From positions 1,171,501 to 1,235,500 of the forward strand of contig NC_011988.1 in the NCBI RefSeq assembly GCF_000016285.1: a stretch of DNA of 64,000 nucleotides, read 5' to 3'. Positions 7,335-13,438 of this stretch are shown one piece after another. Position 1 is the first letter of the stretch. Each line of letters starts with the position of its first letter. A program made the position numbers and the translations under genes. A model generated the notes under the pieces. It had not been told where the DNA came from and made no database searches. It worked only from the letters and a program-made list of their open reading frames with translations. This DNA is from Allorhizobium ampelinum S4. Its GTDB lineage: Bacteria > Pseudomonadota > Alphaproteobacteria > Rhizobiales > Rhizobiaceae.

Positions 7335-7541
7335 ATGTATAAGAGGCGCGCTTTGTTTTCTGTCGCTGGAGGGCTGGCAAGTGTGGCGATAACGGGGGAT
7401 CTTACGAATAAAGGTGATTTTTCAGGGGCAAAGGCAAAGTCTAGCGACATGGATAGGCTATTGAATATGCTTTCGACCGAGCGGGGCGGTAAATGGACAT
7501 CCCAGGATGGCGGTGATTTGATATTAATCAGCCGGTCTTAG
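7335..7541 (+). CDS. Small hypothetical protein (68 aa)
   Basis: The frame starts at the ATG at 7335 behind AGGGGAG with good spacing. It encodes a basic N-terminus and a short hydrophobic stretch (RALFSVAGGLASVAI), possibly a twin-arginine-like or weak Sec signal, then a polar tail ending DLILISRS. It converges on the repressor gene and overlaps its end by 14 bases. No family is recognised. Confidence 0.4.
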   Translation: MYKRRALFSVAGGLASVAITGDLTNKGDFSGAKAKSSDMDRLLNMLSTERGGKWTSQDGGDLILISRS

Positions 7542-7860
7542 CTCCTTCTGCAACGGCCTGCATAATGCGCTTAGCTCGATCCAGCTCTTCTTCCGGCAAG
7601 CTGCTCGCAATCAAGAATATTTCCCATGCTGCGTCGTGTTCGCCACGCGGGCCTTTCCCTTTTCCTGTCAAAAGCCAATCAGTCGATATCTTGAATTTTT
7701 TGCAATAGCGGATCACGGAATCAGACTTAAAGCCTGATCGCCCATTCTCATGCCCGGCATAGGTTTGATAATTCACGCCCATTGCCTCCGCTGCTTCTTC
7801 AACGGTTGCAAAGCCAGCGGCGAGCCTCGCCATCTTCAATCTTTCACCAATGCTGTTCAT
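7528..7860 (-). CDS. CI-like phage repressor (XRE family, 110 aa)
   Basis: The N-terminal 60 residues are an XRE helix-turn-helix (GERLKMARLAAGFATVEEAA, then GVNYQTYAGHENGRSGFKSDSVIRYCKKF). The tail is short and lacks the LexA-type peptidase domain of lambda CI, so RecA-triggered self-cleavage is not expected. It is divergent from the Cro-like gene across 72 bases holding the operator sites. It is therefore the best candidate for the lysogeny repressor. Confidence 0.8.
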   Translation of the reverse strand: MNSIGERLKMARLAAGFATVEEAAEAMGVNYQTYAGHENGRSGFKSDSVIRYCKKFKISTDWLLTGKGKGPRGEHDAAWEIFLIASSLPEEELDRAKRIMQAVAEGAKTG

Positions 7861-7897
7861 GATTCTGAAAATGCCATAGATGGTTATTAGAAACTCG

Positions 7898-7926
7898 TTG
7901 ACTTTGAACTATTAGTTTTTAATAGT
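7898..7926 (+). promoter_or_regulatory. Rightward early promoter (pR-like) and operators
   Basis: TTGACT (7898-7903) and AATAGT (7921-7926) are separated by 17 bases. The operator palindrome AACTATTAGTT occupies 7907-7917. A second inverted repeat, ACTATTA/TAATAGT (7908-7914 and 7920-7926), overlaps the -10. A weaker site (GGTTATTAGAA) lies at 7882-7892. The expected transcription start, about seven bases past the -10, falls on the cro ATG at 7933, and no Shine-Dalgarno precedes it. A leaderless cro message is therefore likely. Confidence 0.75.
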
Positions 7927-7932
7927 GCTGGT

Positions 7933-8127
7933 ATGAGCAACGATATCGACGTTAAAGCCATCCGCGCTGACCTAAAGATGACGCAAGCTGAGTTCGCAAG
8001 CGAAGTCGGGGTTAGCCAGAGTATGGTTTCGCAATGGGAAACCGGAACCGCCAAGCCTCGCGGCTCTGCGACCATTCTCATTGGTCAGTTGCGTGAGCGT
8101 CATTCCCCGAAAGAGGCCGCACAATGA
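7933..8127 (+). CDS. Cro-like XRE regulator (64 aa)
   Basis: The whole protein is one helix-turn-helix unit: DVKAIRADLKMTQAEFASEV, then GVSQSMVSQWETGTAKPRGS. Its size and its position opposite the repressor fit Cro. The ATG at 7933 is directly downstream of the promoter with no ribosome binding site. Cro proteins bind the same operators as the repressor and favour lytic growth. Confidence 0.8.
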   Translation: MSNDIDVKAIRADLKMTQAEFASEVGVSQSMVSQWETGTAKPRGSATILIGQLRERHSPKEAAQ

Positions 8128-8184
8128 CGGCTTCGATTTACCGTTCCCAAACCGCGCCACTCGTCCCTGACTTGCGCGGTCATT

Positions 8185-8224
8185 GCAGCCGGGCGGGCGG
8201 ACCTTCACGCCCGGCTGCCTTTTT
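8185..8224 (+). terminator. Rho-independent terminator downstream of cro
   Basis: A perfect 11-base stem (GCAGCCGGGCG, 8185-8195, with CGCCCGGCTGC, 8208-8218) has a 12-base loop and is followed by C and five T. It sits 58 bases after the cro stop, where lambda has tR1. Antitermination or leakage would be needed to express the genes beyond. Confidence 0.8.
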
Positions 8225-8227
8225 ATT

Positions 8228-8596
8228 CCAATACGCGCCGTTTTCTCTTCGCGGCGTGTGTGGGGCTGCGCGGTCCTCGAAACATCGCCGCGCGGCTTCC
8301 CCTTTTTACCATTGCCCGGCGCTGTCCTTTCCAATCCTTCGCCGGGTTGTGGTGCTGGCCGCGACCGCCATTGCGGCCAGCTTCCCCTTTGATCTTCGCT
8401 CCGCTGGTTTTGCGTTGGGGCAATGCGCGAGCGGCCTGAGGCGATGGCTTCGGGCCGCTTTTTGCGTGGGTGGTTTTCTGTCTTTCGCATGGCGTTCCGG
8501 GTCGGTTGATCTGGTTGACGCTGCGTAAGGCTCTCCGGTTTGCGCGTCACCGAATCGATGCGCCGAAATGTTTCCTTGACGGGTTTTGGAGGTTTT
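8228..8596 (+). other. Non-coding array of hairpins after the terminator
   Basis: No convincing gene is present. At least four more stem-loops follow the terminator. One is ACGCGCCG/CGGCGTGT (one G-T pair, near 8233-8261). Another is GCTGCGCGG/CCGCGCGGC with a TTCCCCTTTTT tail, ending near 8308. CCCGGCG/CGCCGGG lies near 8316-8347, and GCTGGCCGC/GCGGCCAGC with a TTCCCCTTT tail near 8357-8393. A shorter AGCGGCC/GGCCGCT followed by T bases ends near 8463. They may be stacked terminators or a structured RNA. A good Shine-Dalgarno (GGAGG) at the end serves the next gene. Confidence 0.6.
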
Positions 8597-9055
8597 ATGC
8601 GCGCTCTTAGCGAACAGAATATTGGTGATCTCAAGGGCGCAACAGAAGCGTCCTATGTGCTGGGCGGCGGTGTCACCAGCTTTGCAGTTTTGACACGGGT
8701 CGGCGTTTCTACCCTTTCGAAATATGCCGGGCTTGGGCCTGAAAACGCGCAATCGCTGATACCGATCGATATTGCTGTCGAGGCGGATAAGCGGGCTAGG
8801 CAACCTATTATCCTGGCGGAAATGGCCCGGCAGCTTGGCTACCGGCTGGTGCCAGATGATGGCAGCACCAATGAAACCAGCTTGTGCGAACACGATGCAC
8901 TAATGCTTTCGCTGGGTGCGGCCAAGCTGGCAGGCGTGGTGGCGGATGCCACGGCGGACAACCGGATCGATGCCCGCGAGCGCGAAGATATTATCCGCGC
9001 CGGTCTGCCCTTGGTGCGGCAGGTGGAAGAGATCCTGCTGAAAGCGAGGGGTTGA
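8597..9055 (+). CDS. CII-like phage regulatory protein (152 aa)
   Basis: The ATG at 8597 follows TTTTGGAGG. The N-terminal half (DLKGATEASYVLGGGVTSFA, then VLTRVGVSTLSKYAG) has the helix-turn-helix feel of the phage CII/CP76 family. It is followed by RARQPIILAEMARQLGYRLV and a helical C-terminus (REREDIIRAGLPLVRQVEEI). It is the first gene of the rightward operon after the terminator, the lambda cII position. I assign the family mainly by this pattern and context. Confidence 0.5.
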   Translation: MRALSEQNIGDLKGATEASYVLGGGVTSFAVLTRVGVSTLSKYAGLGPENAQSLIPIDIAVEADKRARQPIILAEMARQLGYRLVPDDGSTNETSLCEHDALMLSLGAAKLAGVVADATADNRIDAREREDIIRAGLPLVRQVEEILLKARG

Positions 9056-9058
9056 GCC

Positions 9059-9244
9059 ATGACGCTCGCCGAACACGTGGTTGCCAAATCCATCCATCGC
9101 CATTGCCGCGAAACCAACCTTGCGGCGCACAAGCCCGTGCGGGTGAGCCACGAAAGCCAGTGCAAGCGCTGCGGCGCGGTGCTGACCATGGCGGAGATTA
9201 TCGAGCGGCATTGCATTGCATGCCAGGGGGTGCAGCGTGGCTGA
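9059..9244 (+). CDS. Small zinc-ribbon-like protein (61 aa)
   Basis: The 61 residues include CKRCG and CIACQ separated by about 15 residues, a four-cysteine zinc-binding pattern. No further domain is visible. It follows the CII-like gene by three bases and overlaps the next gene by eight. Confidence 0.5.
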   Translation: MTLAEHVVAKSIHRHCRETNLAAHKPVRVSHESQCKRCGAVLTMAEIIERHCIACQGVQRG

Positions 9245-9470
9245 GGCGCATATTGAACGGCTGCGAAGGCTGGAGCAATGCCCGGTTTGTCAATCCAAAA
9301 GGCTCGTGTTTGTGAACGTCGGCGGCCATTACAAGAGCGCCTATGCTTGTGACGCAATCTTTTCGGCCACTGTTGATGACGACAAGGTCAACGCGCTGAA
9401 AGCCTGTGGCAATGCAACGGCGCTGGCGGCCCGGCTGCTGACAGAAGAATGCAAAGGGGCCGCATCATGA
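9237..9470 (+). CDS. Small zinc-finger protein (77 aa)
   Basis: I choose the GTG at 9237 because AGGGGG lies six bases upstream. The product has LEQCPVCQS near the start and a further YACD and KACG. It resembles the small Lar-like zinc proteins that phages use against host restriction, but the resemblance is weak and the function is unproven. Confidence 0.5.
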   Translation: MAEAHIERLRRLEQCPVCQSKRLVFVNVGGHYKSAYACDAIFSATVDDDKVNALKACGNATALAARLLTEECKGAAS

Positions 9471-9655
9471 GCGGCCTTAAGCAATTGAGCGACCACCCGG
9501 ATTTGAAGCTCACGGCGCGCCGCCGCCGCATGGAGCTGGTGGTTGAGCTGTTTCACAGCGGCAAGAAATCCACGTTTGAAATTGCACATGAGCTTGGGCT
9601 TTCCGAGCAGGACGTTTGCGACCTGCTGGATGATGCCGGGCGAGGGGGATGGTGA
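9467..9655 (+). CDS. Small helix-turn-helix protein (62 aa)
   Basis: The end of the protein (STFEIAHELGLSEQDVCDLL) is a clear helix-turn-helix of the sigma-4/MarR-like kind, preceded by a basic helix (TARRRRMELVVELFHSGK). It may bind DNA. Overlaps by ATGA with the preceding gene and TGATG with the next show tight coupling. Confidence 0.55.
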   Translation: MSGLKQLSDHPDLKLTARRRRMELVVELFHSGKKSTFEIAHELGLSEQDVCDLLDDAGRGGW

Positions 9656-9924
9656 TGGCTGCACGGGTGAAACTGCGTGTGACGAAGATTTGCTGCCCGG
9701 CATGTAAGGGGAGTGGCAAGGTTCGGCTATTCAACTTTGACTGCGCCTGGTGCGACGGTTCGGGGCGAATGCCGACAAAGGTCGTTAAAGAATGCCTTGA
9801 AATAGAAGAAACTTTCAGCGCTGGTCGATTTATCGTTGATGGCGGCAGCGCAGACGATCGTTCGAAAGATATTGGACGAATGCGGGAAGTTGCGAAGCTT
9901 GCCGGTGTGAGGGCGCCGCGATGA
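9655..9924 (+). CDS. DnaJ-type zinc-finger small protein (89 aa)
   Basis: Two CxxCxGxG motifs (CPACKGSGKV and CAWCDGSGRM) in the first 40 residues are the hallmark of DnaJ-type zinc fingers. The J domain is absent, so it is a stand-alone metal-binding protein, common in phages. I start at 9655 because the AGGGGG ribosome binding site is correctly spaced for this ATG rather than the one at 9649. Confidence 0.6.
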   Translation: MAARVKLRVTKICCPACKGSGKVRLFNFDCAWCDGSGRMPTKVVKECLEIEETFSAGRFIVDGGSADDRSKDIGRMREVAKLAGVRAPR

Positions 9925-11696
9925 ACGCACTCACTCCCATCACAGCCGATACATCCGAGTTGGTCATCACTATCGAGCGGGCGCGGCTGGCGTTTGACGC
10001 TGGCGACGTGCAGGCGGCGTTTTTGCTGTCATCCGGCGCTTACGAACAGGCCAAGGCGGCGGGCCGGTATGCGGAGAAGGTCAAGGCCAGCCGCGAAATG
10101 ATCGACAAGGCGCGGCGTATGCAGGCCGATGCCCTGAAAATCGAGAGCCTTTGCACCGTGGCCATGGCCGATGCGGTGGATGAGGCCCAAACGCAAGGCA
10201 AGCTCTCTCGCGGCGGACGGCCCGAAACGGTCCAAGGTGAGGACCGTTTTTCGCTTGAAGATGTCGGCATTGACAAGCGCCGCCTGCATGAGGCGCGGCA
10301 TCTGCGCAATGCGGAGCGGGCGCAGCCGGGCTTTATCGACCGGGTGGTTGAGGCTCGAGTGAATGAGGGGCTGGAACCTAGCCGCGCCTCGATCAAGACA
10401 GCGGCGGGCCATGCCATCGGCACGAAGAGCCGCAGCCAGGAAGAGCGCGGCGTAAATGCCTACTTCACCCACGAATGCGCCGTGGCGACCCTGTTGGCGT
10501 TGGAATCGTTTTCAGCCGACGTGCTGGAGCCTGCTTGCGGCGATGGCGGCATTTCCCGGCCTATGCAGGCTGCTGGCTATACCATGGAGCTGGCCGATAT
10601 CGTTGATCGCGGCCTTGCAAACCAGCATGGCGAATTGCAGCGGGTGGAAGACTTCCTGCAATCGCGGCCCACCGATCTGGGGCGGGATATCGTCACCAAT
10701 CCGCCCTACGGCAAGGAAATTCTCAACCGTTTCGTGGCGCATGCGCTGCGGACGCATCGCCCCCGCAAGATGGCGCTGCTGTTGAACCTCAACTTCATGT
10801 GCGGCTGCGAAGATAAAGATCGCATCTTTGCCATGGAGGAATGCCCGCCAAGCAGGATCTATGTCTTCACCCGCCGCTTGCCAATGATGCATCAGGAAGG
10901 TTGGACCGGCCCTGAAGCCAGTAGCCAGATGAACACGGCCTGGTTCGTTTGGGAACAGAACGAAGACGGTTCCTATGGCCAAGGCTTTCCGCAGCTTATT
11001 CGGATTGACTGGCGGAAATTCGAGGGTGTGGCGGCATTGCCGCCCGGTGCTGGCGGGCATGTGGGGCCGGTGGGCCGCCCGGTCGTCGATCAGGAAGAGC
11101 CGAAGCGAACCACGCCCGTCAAAACCATTGACCAGCGGGTTGAGGAAGAATTCGAGCGCGCCATGCTTTGGATCAAGCATATGGAGCCGTTCGACCTTCG
11201 CCGGTTCCGTAGCAACGTCGCAGTGCGTGAGGATGTGGCAAAGGCGCTGCTCGACGCCATGCAGTTCAATGGGCTGATAGAGCCTGCCGGTGATGACCAG
11301 TGGGTGATTTCCAGCAAGGGCATCAGTTCCGCGATTGATGTGGCCGCCGTGGTTGCGACGCGCGAATGGCGCGCACGGGCGGCAAATCGCGGCCCCGATA
11401 CCATTTCCGGCAAGCAGGCCTCGCTGGTCATAGGCGATGAATTTCAGGGCGCTGTTGATGTGGCGGCGGATGATGCCGCAGCACCCACTGAGGCCGATCC
11501 TCTCTATGCCAATGCCCTCGATCTCGTGTCACGCACGGGCAAGGCCTCGGTCGATTATTTCAAGCGTGAGTTGAAACTAGGCCATGCCAAGGCGGCGGCC
11601 ATCGTGGCGCGGTTGATTGCCGAGGGGCTGGTTTCCGAACCGGACGCGGCGGGCCGACGCACTATTTTTACAGATAAAATCAAGGGGGCATTGTGA
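9921..11696 (+). CDS. Adenine-methyltransferase-like protein with C-terminal FtsK-gamma-like domain (591 aa)
   Basis: Residues 1-170 are helical and unassigned. The centre has the two motifs of N6-adenine or related DNA methyltransferases: EPACGDGG (203-210, the AdoMet loop) and NPPYG (260-264, the catalytic loop). After a linker (about 380-410) a helical segment follows. The last 60 residues (about 526-582, DPLYANALDLVSRTGKASVD to LIAEGLVSEPDAAGRR) closely resemble the winged-helix gamma domain of the DNA translocase FtsK, which reads KOPS sequences. There is no ATPase motor. The fusion suggests sequence-directed DNA modification or recruitment to oriented chromosomal sites (inference). Confidence 0.7.
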   Translation: MNALTPITADTSELVITIERARLAFDAGDVQAAFLLSSGAYEQAKAAGRYAEKVKASREMIDKARRMQADALKIESLCTVAMADAVDEAQTQGKLSRGGRPETVQGEDRFSLEDVGIDKRRLHEARHLRNAERAQPGFIDRVVEARVNEGLEPSRASIKTAAGHAIGTKSRSQEERGVNAYFTHECAVATLLALESFSADVLEPACGDGGISRPMQAAGYTMELADIVDRGLANQHGELQRVEDFLQSRPTDLGRDIVTNPPYGKEILNRFVAHALRTHRPRKMALLLNLNFMCGCEDKDRIFAMEECPPSRIYVFTRRLPMMHQEGWTGPEASSQMNTAWFVWEQNEDGSYGQGFPQLIRIDWRKFEGVAALPPGAGGHVGPVGRPVVDQEEPKRTTPVKTIDQRVEEEFERAMLWIKHMEPFDLRRFRSNVAVREDVAKALLDAMQFNGLIEPAGDDQWVISSKGISSAIDVAAVVATREWRARAANRGPDTISGKQASLVIGDEFQGAVDVAADDAAAPTEADPLYANALDLVSRTGKASVDYFKRELKLGHAKAAAIVARLIAEGLVSEPDAAGRRTIFTDKIKGAL

Positions 11697-11983
11697 TGGC
11701 TCAACCCGTGAAATTTGACGGCGCAAACATGGTGCTGCGTGCGCCTGCCGGACAGGAAGAAACGGTTTCTGACCTGTACACGTATACCAATGGCCATTGC
11801 TCTGTCTCGTGCTGGCAACTGACGGCGGACGAACTGGCGGAGGTCAACAGGACCGGACGTTTGTTCCTGTCGGTGTTTTTTGGCCGTAGCCAACCGCCTG
11901 TTTTTATTCGCGATGAAGAGGCTGTGCGATCCATCGTCGTTGATTACGGTGGCGTATGGAAGCGGGGTGGCGACCGTGGTTGA
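11696..11983 (+). CDS. Hypothetical phage protein (95 aa)
   Basis: The frame starts at 11696 and overlaps the stop of the preceding gene. The sequence (MAQPVKFDGANMVLRAPAGQ, later SVSCWQLTADELAEVNRTG) is of mixed alpha/beta type with no recognised family. It is a compact cytosolic protein of the rightward early operon. Confidence 0.55.
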   Translation: MAQPVKFDGANMVLRAPAGQEETVSDLYTYTNGHCSVSCWQLTADELAEVNRTGRLFLSVFFGRSQPPVFIRDEEAVRSIVVDYGGVWKRGGDRG

Positions 11984-12269
11984 TGATCTTGCTTATCTGT
12001 CGCGGCTTGAGCTGTGCAGCACCAAGGCAGACAGGGCCTCATGGCTACTGACAACGCCGCATGCGGTGCTGTCACGGCTCGAAGTCCCGGCGCGCCACAG
12101 GCTGGCCGCATGCGGCTTTGGTGATGGCATTCCGGCCCTTTCCGCCCATGTCGAGGCTTTCAATGCGCCACGCCTAGCGGACGGTGATTTGCCCGCAACG
12201 GTTGTTGCTCGGCTGGAATTTGAGAAATCGCGCATGCGGGAAATTGTGCGGATTGGGGGGGCGAGATGA
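11976..12269 (+). CDS. Hypothetical phage protein (97 aa)
   Basis: A GTG at 11976 after GGGGTGG gives an eight-base overlap with the gene before. The gene ends with an ATGA overlap at the cytosine methyltransferase start. The protein is helical (LAYLSRLELCSTKADRASWL) with no recognised domain. Confidence 0.5.
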   Translation: MVDDLAYLSRLELCSTKADRASWLLTTPHAVLSRLEVPARHRLAACGFGDGIPALSAHVEAFNAPRLADGDLPATVVARLEFEKSRMREIVRIGGAR

Positions 12270-13438
12270 ATGTGGCTCTACATCCCCAACACACCAACAT
12301 CATCAGTCTCTGCACCGGAGGCGGCGGCCTCGATCTCGCCGTCGAACTGGCAGTTCCAAGCGCTCGAACAGTCTGCATGGTCGAGAGGGAAGGCTTTGCC
12401 TGCGGCGCGCTGGTATCAGCAATGGAAGCGGGCCTCATGGCTCCAGCGCCTGTGTGGAGCGATGCCAGAACCTTCAACGGCAGACCATGGCGCGGCCTTG
12501 TGGATGGCCTCATTGGCGGCATCCCGTGTCAGCCTCACAGCCTTGCAGGAAAGCGGCGCGGTCAGGAAGACGAACGCGACCTCTGGTCGGTCGCCCGGCG
12601 CATCATCGTCCAGTCAGGCGCGTGGTTCGTCCTTATCGAAAACGTCCGTGGGATGTTGTCTTCGGGCGGTGCGGAGCGTGTCTGGCGAGACTTTCAGCGA
12701 TTGGGCTTCTCGGTTGAGGGCGGATTGTTCCGGGCGTCAGAAGTTGGCGCATCACATGAGCGCGAACGGCTCTTCATCCTCGCGGTGGCAAACGCCATCG
12801 GCGAGCGACGGTTCGCGGGGCGGGACGATAACGGAATTAATGACCGGTGCATCGTTGACGCAACAGGTAGGAAGCCTTTGGCCGACAGTATTGGCGAACG
12901 AGGCGCGGCTGGGGTTTCGGGACCGCAGCAACCCGGCAAGCCGGGGGACGCAAGAGAGCCTTTCGACGGTAGCGGCGTTGTGGCCGACGCCACAGGCGAG
13001 GGATGGCAAGGGCGCGAACCAGCAGAATTTGTGCGACAGGGGGAGCAGGACGCCACCTTTGAACGAGGTGGCAGCCCTTTGGTCCACTCCATCGGTAGCG
13101 GATGTGCAGGGCGGACGGAAGTCGAGAAGCGGGGATCGTCGCAGCGAGTTACTCATGAATGGTCAGGCCGAACTACTTTGTTCCCGCCTCGGCCTGATGA
13201 TTTCGACGGTTGGCGAAGCGCACTTGCGGCCTCGCCGGAGCTTGAACCCTCTTTTTGTCGAGTGGCTGATGGGCTGGCCTCCAGGTTGGACATTGCTCGC
13301 GTGGACCGACTTAGGTTGCTCGGCAACGGCGTTGTGCCATTGGAAGGCGCGTATGCGTTCCGCACTCTTGTCGCTCGGCTTGCCGCGAGAGGCTCCGCCA
13401 GCGCAGCTCGGCTTCTTGCTATGAAGGTGACGGCATGA
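12266..13438 (+). CDS. DNA C5-cytosine methyltransferase
   Basis: The 390-residue protein has the ordered motifs of C5 DNA methyltransferases: motif I SLCTGGGGLDLA (about 14-25), motif IV GGIPCQPHSLAG with the catalytic PC, motif VI ENVRG, motif VIII HERERLFIL, and the C-terminal motif X LLGNGVVPL. Between VIII and IX lies a variable target-recognition zone with a repeated phrase (VANAIGERR, LADSIGERG, VADATGEGW, LVHSIGSG). ATGA overlaps at both ends tie it to its neighbours. No partner endonuclease is seen, so protection of phage DNA from host restriction is the likely role. A second frame across the same DNA also looks protein-like. Confidence 0.88.
   Translation: MNVALHPQHTNIISLCTGGGGLDLAVELAVPSARTVCMVEREGFACGALVSAMEAGLMAPAPVWSDARTFNGRPWRGLVDGLIGGIPCQPHSLAGKRRGQEDERDLWSVARRIIVQSGAWFVLIENVRGMLSSGGAERVWRDFQRLGFSVEGGLFRASEVGASHERERLFILAVANAIGERRFAGRDDNGINDRCIVDATGRKPLADSIGERGAAGVSGPQQPGKPGDAREPFDGSGVVADATGEGWQGREPAEFVRQGEQDATFERGGSPLVHSIGSGCAGRTEVEKRGSSQRVTHEWSGRTTLFPPRPDDFDGWRSALAASPELEPSFCRVADGLASRLDIARVDRLRLLGNGVVPLEGAYAFRTLVARLAARGSASAARLLAMKVTA
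12270..13424 (+). CDS. Overlapping frame with WPTP-repeat protein features (up to 384 aa)
   Basis: In a different phase of the methyltransferase gene there is an open frame with only four bases between the two starts. Its C-terminal half reads like a known kind of phage protein: repeated WxTPxAxDxxxG phrases (WQTPSASDG, WPTPQARDGKG, WSTPSVADVQGG) and near the end LNPLFVEWLMGWPPGWT. The N-terminal half is Ser/Ala-rich with SAWSRGKALPAARWYQQW. The WPTP phrases coincide base for base with the VADATG phrases of the other frame. Either both are translated or one is a conserved shadow. No Shine-Dalgarno separates the two starts. Confidence 0.4.
   Translation: MWLYIPNTPTSSVSAPEAAASISPSNWQFQALEQSAWSRGKALPAARWYQQWKRASWLQRLCGAMPEPSTADHGAALWMASLAASRVSLTALQESGAVRKTNATSGRSPGASSSSQARGSSLSKTSVGCCLRAVRSVSGETFSDWASRLRADCSGRQKLAHHMSANGSSSSRWQTPSASDGSRGGTITELMTGASLTQQVGSLWPTVLANEARLGFRDRSNPASRGTQESLSTVAALWPTPQARDGKGANQQNLCDRGSRTPPLNEVAALWSTPSVADVQGGRKSRSGDRRSELLMNGQAELLCSRLGLMISTVGEAHLRPRRSLNPLFVEWLMGWPPGWTLLAWTDLGCSATALCHWKARMRSALLSLGLPREAPPAQLGFLL

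Noticed and set aside
8124..8528. Open frame of 134 codons overlapping the cro stop by ATGA
   Set aside because: It runs straight through a perfect terminator and several hairpins, and its product is Arg/Ser/Pro-rich with no domain. The ATGA overlap alone is not enough.
7972..8634. 220-codon minus-strand frame across cro and the hairpin array
   Set aside because: Antisense to cro, low-complexity Arg/Pro/Gly composition, no ribosome binding site and no family.
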